Origin: Gammaproteobacteria bacterium
Lineage (GTDB): Bacteria > Pseudomonadota > Gammaproteobacteria > Arenicellales > JAOTYS01
Direction: 5' to 3'
Assembly (NCBI GenBank): GCA_029861795.1
Contig: JAOTYS010000051.1
Coordinates: 1-16,259, forward strand
Length of the DNA stretch: 16,259 nt
The notes beneath the pieces were generated by a model that was not told where the DNA came from, did not search any database, and was given only the letters and a program-made list of their open reading frames with translations. Within the stretch, counting starts at the first letter, position 1, and each line of letters begins with the position of its first letter. The position numbers and the translations under genes are program-made. Below, piece by piece: positions 15,783 to 16,259 of the stretch.

Positions 15783-16259
15783 AGATCACAACAATTCAAT
15801 CTCGTGCCGAACAGTTTGAGTTAGTACATCCTTACACCATTGCCTTTCGTAGAGTCGATGCTGTTGAAAATTTCATCGTCGCCGTGCATACCGACACCGA
15901 CCTGGTCGGTTTAGGTGCTGCCGCGCCAGAGCCATATGTTACCGGAGAAACTGCAGAAGCTTGTGGTGATGCGCTCTCGCCAGAGGCGTTGGACTGGCTG
16001 ATAGGATGCGATCTACGACTATGCGAGACCCATTGCCGCGAAGCCGAACGGCGCATGCCCGACGCGCCTGCAGCCCGGGCGGCAATAGACATGGCGTTGC
16101 ATGACTTGCTCGCCCAGCATCTCAACATCCCACTGGTGGAAATGCTTGGACGTGTTCATGACAGGCTGCCCACCTCCGTTACCATTGGGATCAATTCGGT
16201 GGAGGAGACGGTTGCCGACGCCGCAGAGCACGTCGGCCAGGGATTCCGCATACTCAAGA
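15779..16259 (+). CDS. dgcA: DgcA-type N-acetyl-D-glutamate racemase / dipeptide epimerase, 5' part
   Basis: The ATG at 15779 overlaps the dgcN stop as ATGA, and the frame stays open to the window end (160 codons). The protein starts MKITTIQSRAEQFELVHPYTIAFR, the capping domain of the muconate-lactonizing subgroup of the enolase superfamily, with APAARAAIDMALHDLLAQ (residues 96-113) and LPTSVTIGIN leading into the barrel. The window ends at GFRILK, just where the catalytic K-x-K motif is expected, so catalytic residues cannot be checked. Annotated relatives are called L-Ala-D/L-Glu epimerases; next to dgcN the likely substrate is N-acetyl-D-glutamate, giving N-acetyl-L-glutamate. Translational coupling to dgcN fits a joint pathway for D-glutamate use, perhaps from peptidoglycan or seawater. 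Confidence 0.85.
   Translation, partial: MKITTIQSRAEQFELVHPYTIAFRRVDAVENFIVAVHTDTDLVGLGAAAPEPYVTGETAEACGDALSPEALDWLIGCDLRLCETHCREAERRMPDAPAARAAIDMALHDLLAQHLNIPLVEMLGRVHDRLPTSVTIGINSVEETVADAAEHVGQGFRILK

Noticed and set aside
1..16259. Mobile elements, CRISPR arrays, tRNA or rRNA genes
   Set aside because: No transposase or integrase frames, no regularly spaced repeats, and no tRNA-like or rRNA sequence were seen on either strand by eye; a tRNAscan/Infernal run would settle small RNA genes.

Overview
The window looks like chromosomal DNA of a Gram-negative proteobacterium, most likely a free-living, probably marine, gammaproteobacterium. The reasons are a YadG/YadH-type ABC exporter very close to the enterobacterial pair, a cobS-cobT cobaltochelatase pair, a dgcN-dgcA D-glutamate module known from marine Proteobacteria, lipoprotein and Sec-type signals, and a moderate base composition. 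The species cannot be named from sequence alone. I see no insertion sequence, integrase, tRNA, rRNA or CRISPR array, so this is ordinary chromosome with dense small operons rather than a mobile island.

Layout. 1-321 (-): N-terminal piece of a class III adenylate/guanylate cyclase-type protein, cut by the window edge. 459-863 (+): a RidA-family protein that lacks the catalytic arginine. 1203-1967 (-): trans-aconitate 2-methyltransferase (tam). 2209-4084 (+): a short-chain dehydrogenase followed by a luciferase-like flavin monooxygenase, a two-gene unit of unknown substrate with a perfect 8-5-8 inverted repeat upstream. 4141-5163 (-): a membrane-anchored SGNH hydrolase. 5325-5729 (+): a secreted DM13-domain protein. 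5766-5927 (-): a 53-residue predicted secreted peptide.

6189-9679 (-) is a run of four genes read leftwards: yadG ATPase, yadH permease (4-nt overlap), a protein-L-isoaspartate methyltransferase whose best start makes it a lipoprotein, and an EamA/DMT permease. 10021-11528 (+) holds a single-pass membrane protein of unknown family and a glycerophosphodiester phosphodiesterase. The latter overlaps tail-to-tail with cobT. 11500-14341 (-) is cobS-cobT, with no cobN or other corrin gene in view. 14715-16259 (+) is dgcN overlapping dgcA by ATGA, the latter cut by the window end; together they would convert D-glutamate through N-acetyl-D-glutamate to N-acetyl-L-glutamate.

No large new multi-gene system is visible. 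The points most worth following are the apparently lipid-anchored isoaspartate methyltransferase, the cobS leader with competing hairpins, the SDR-monooxygenase unit with its palindromic site, and small or uncharacterised genes that automatic calling could miss.
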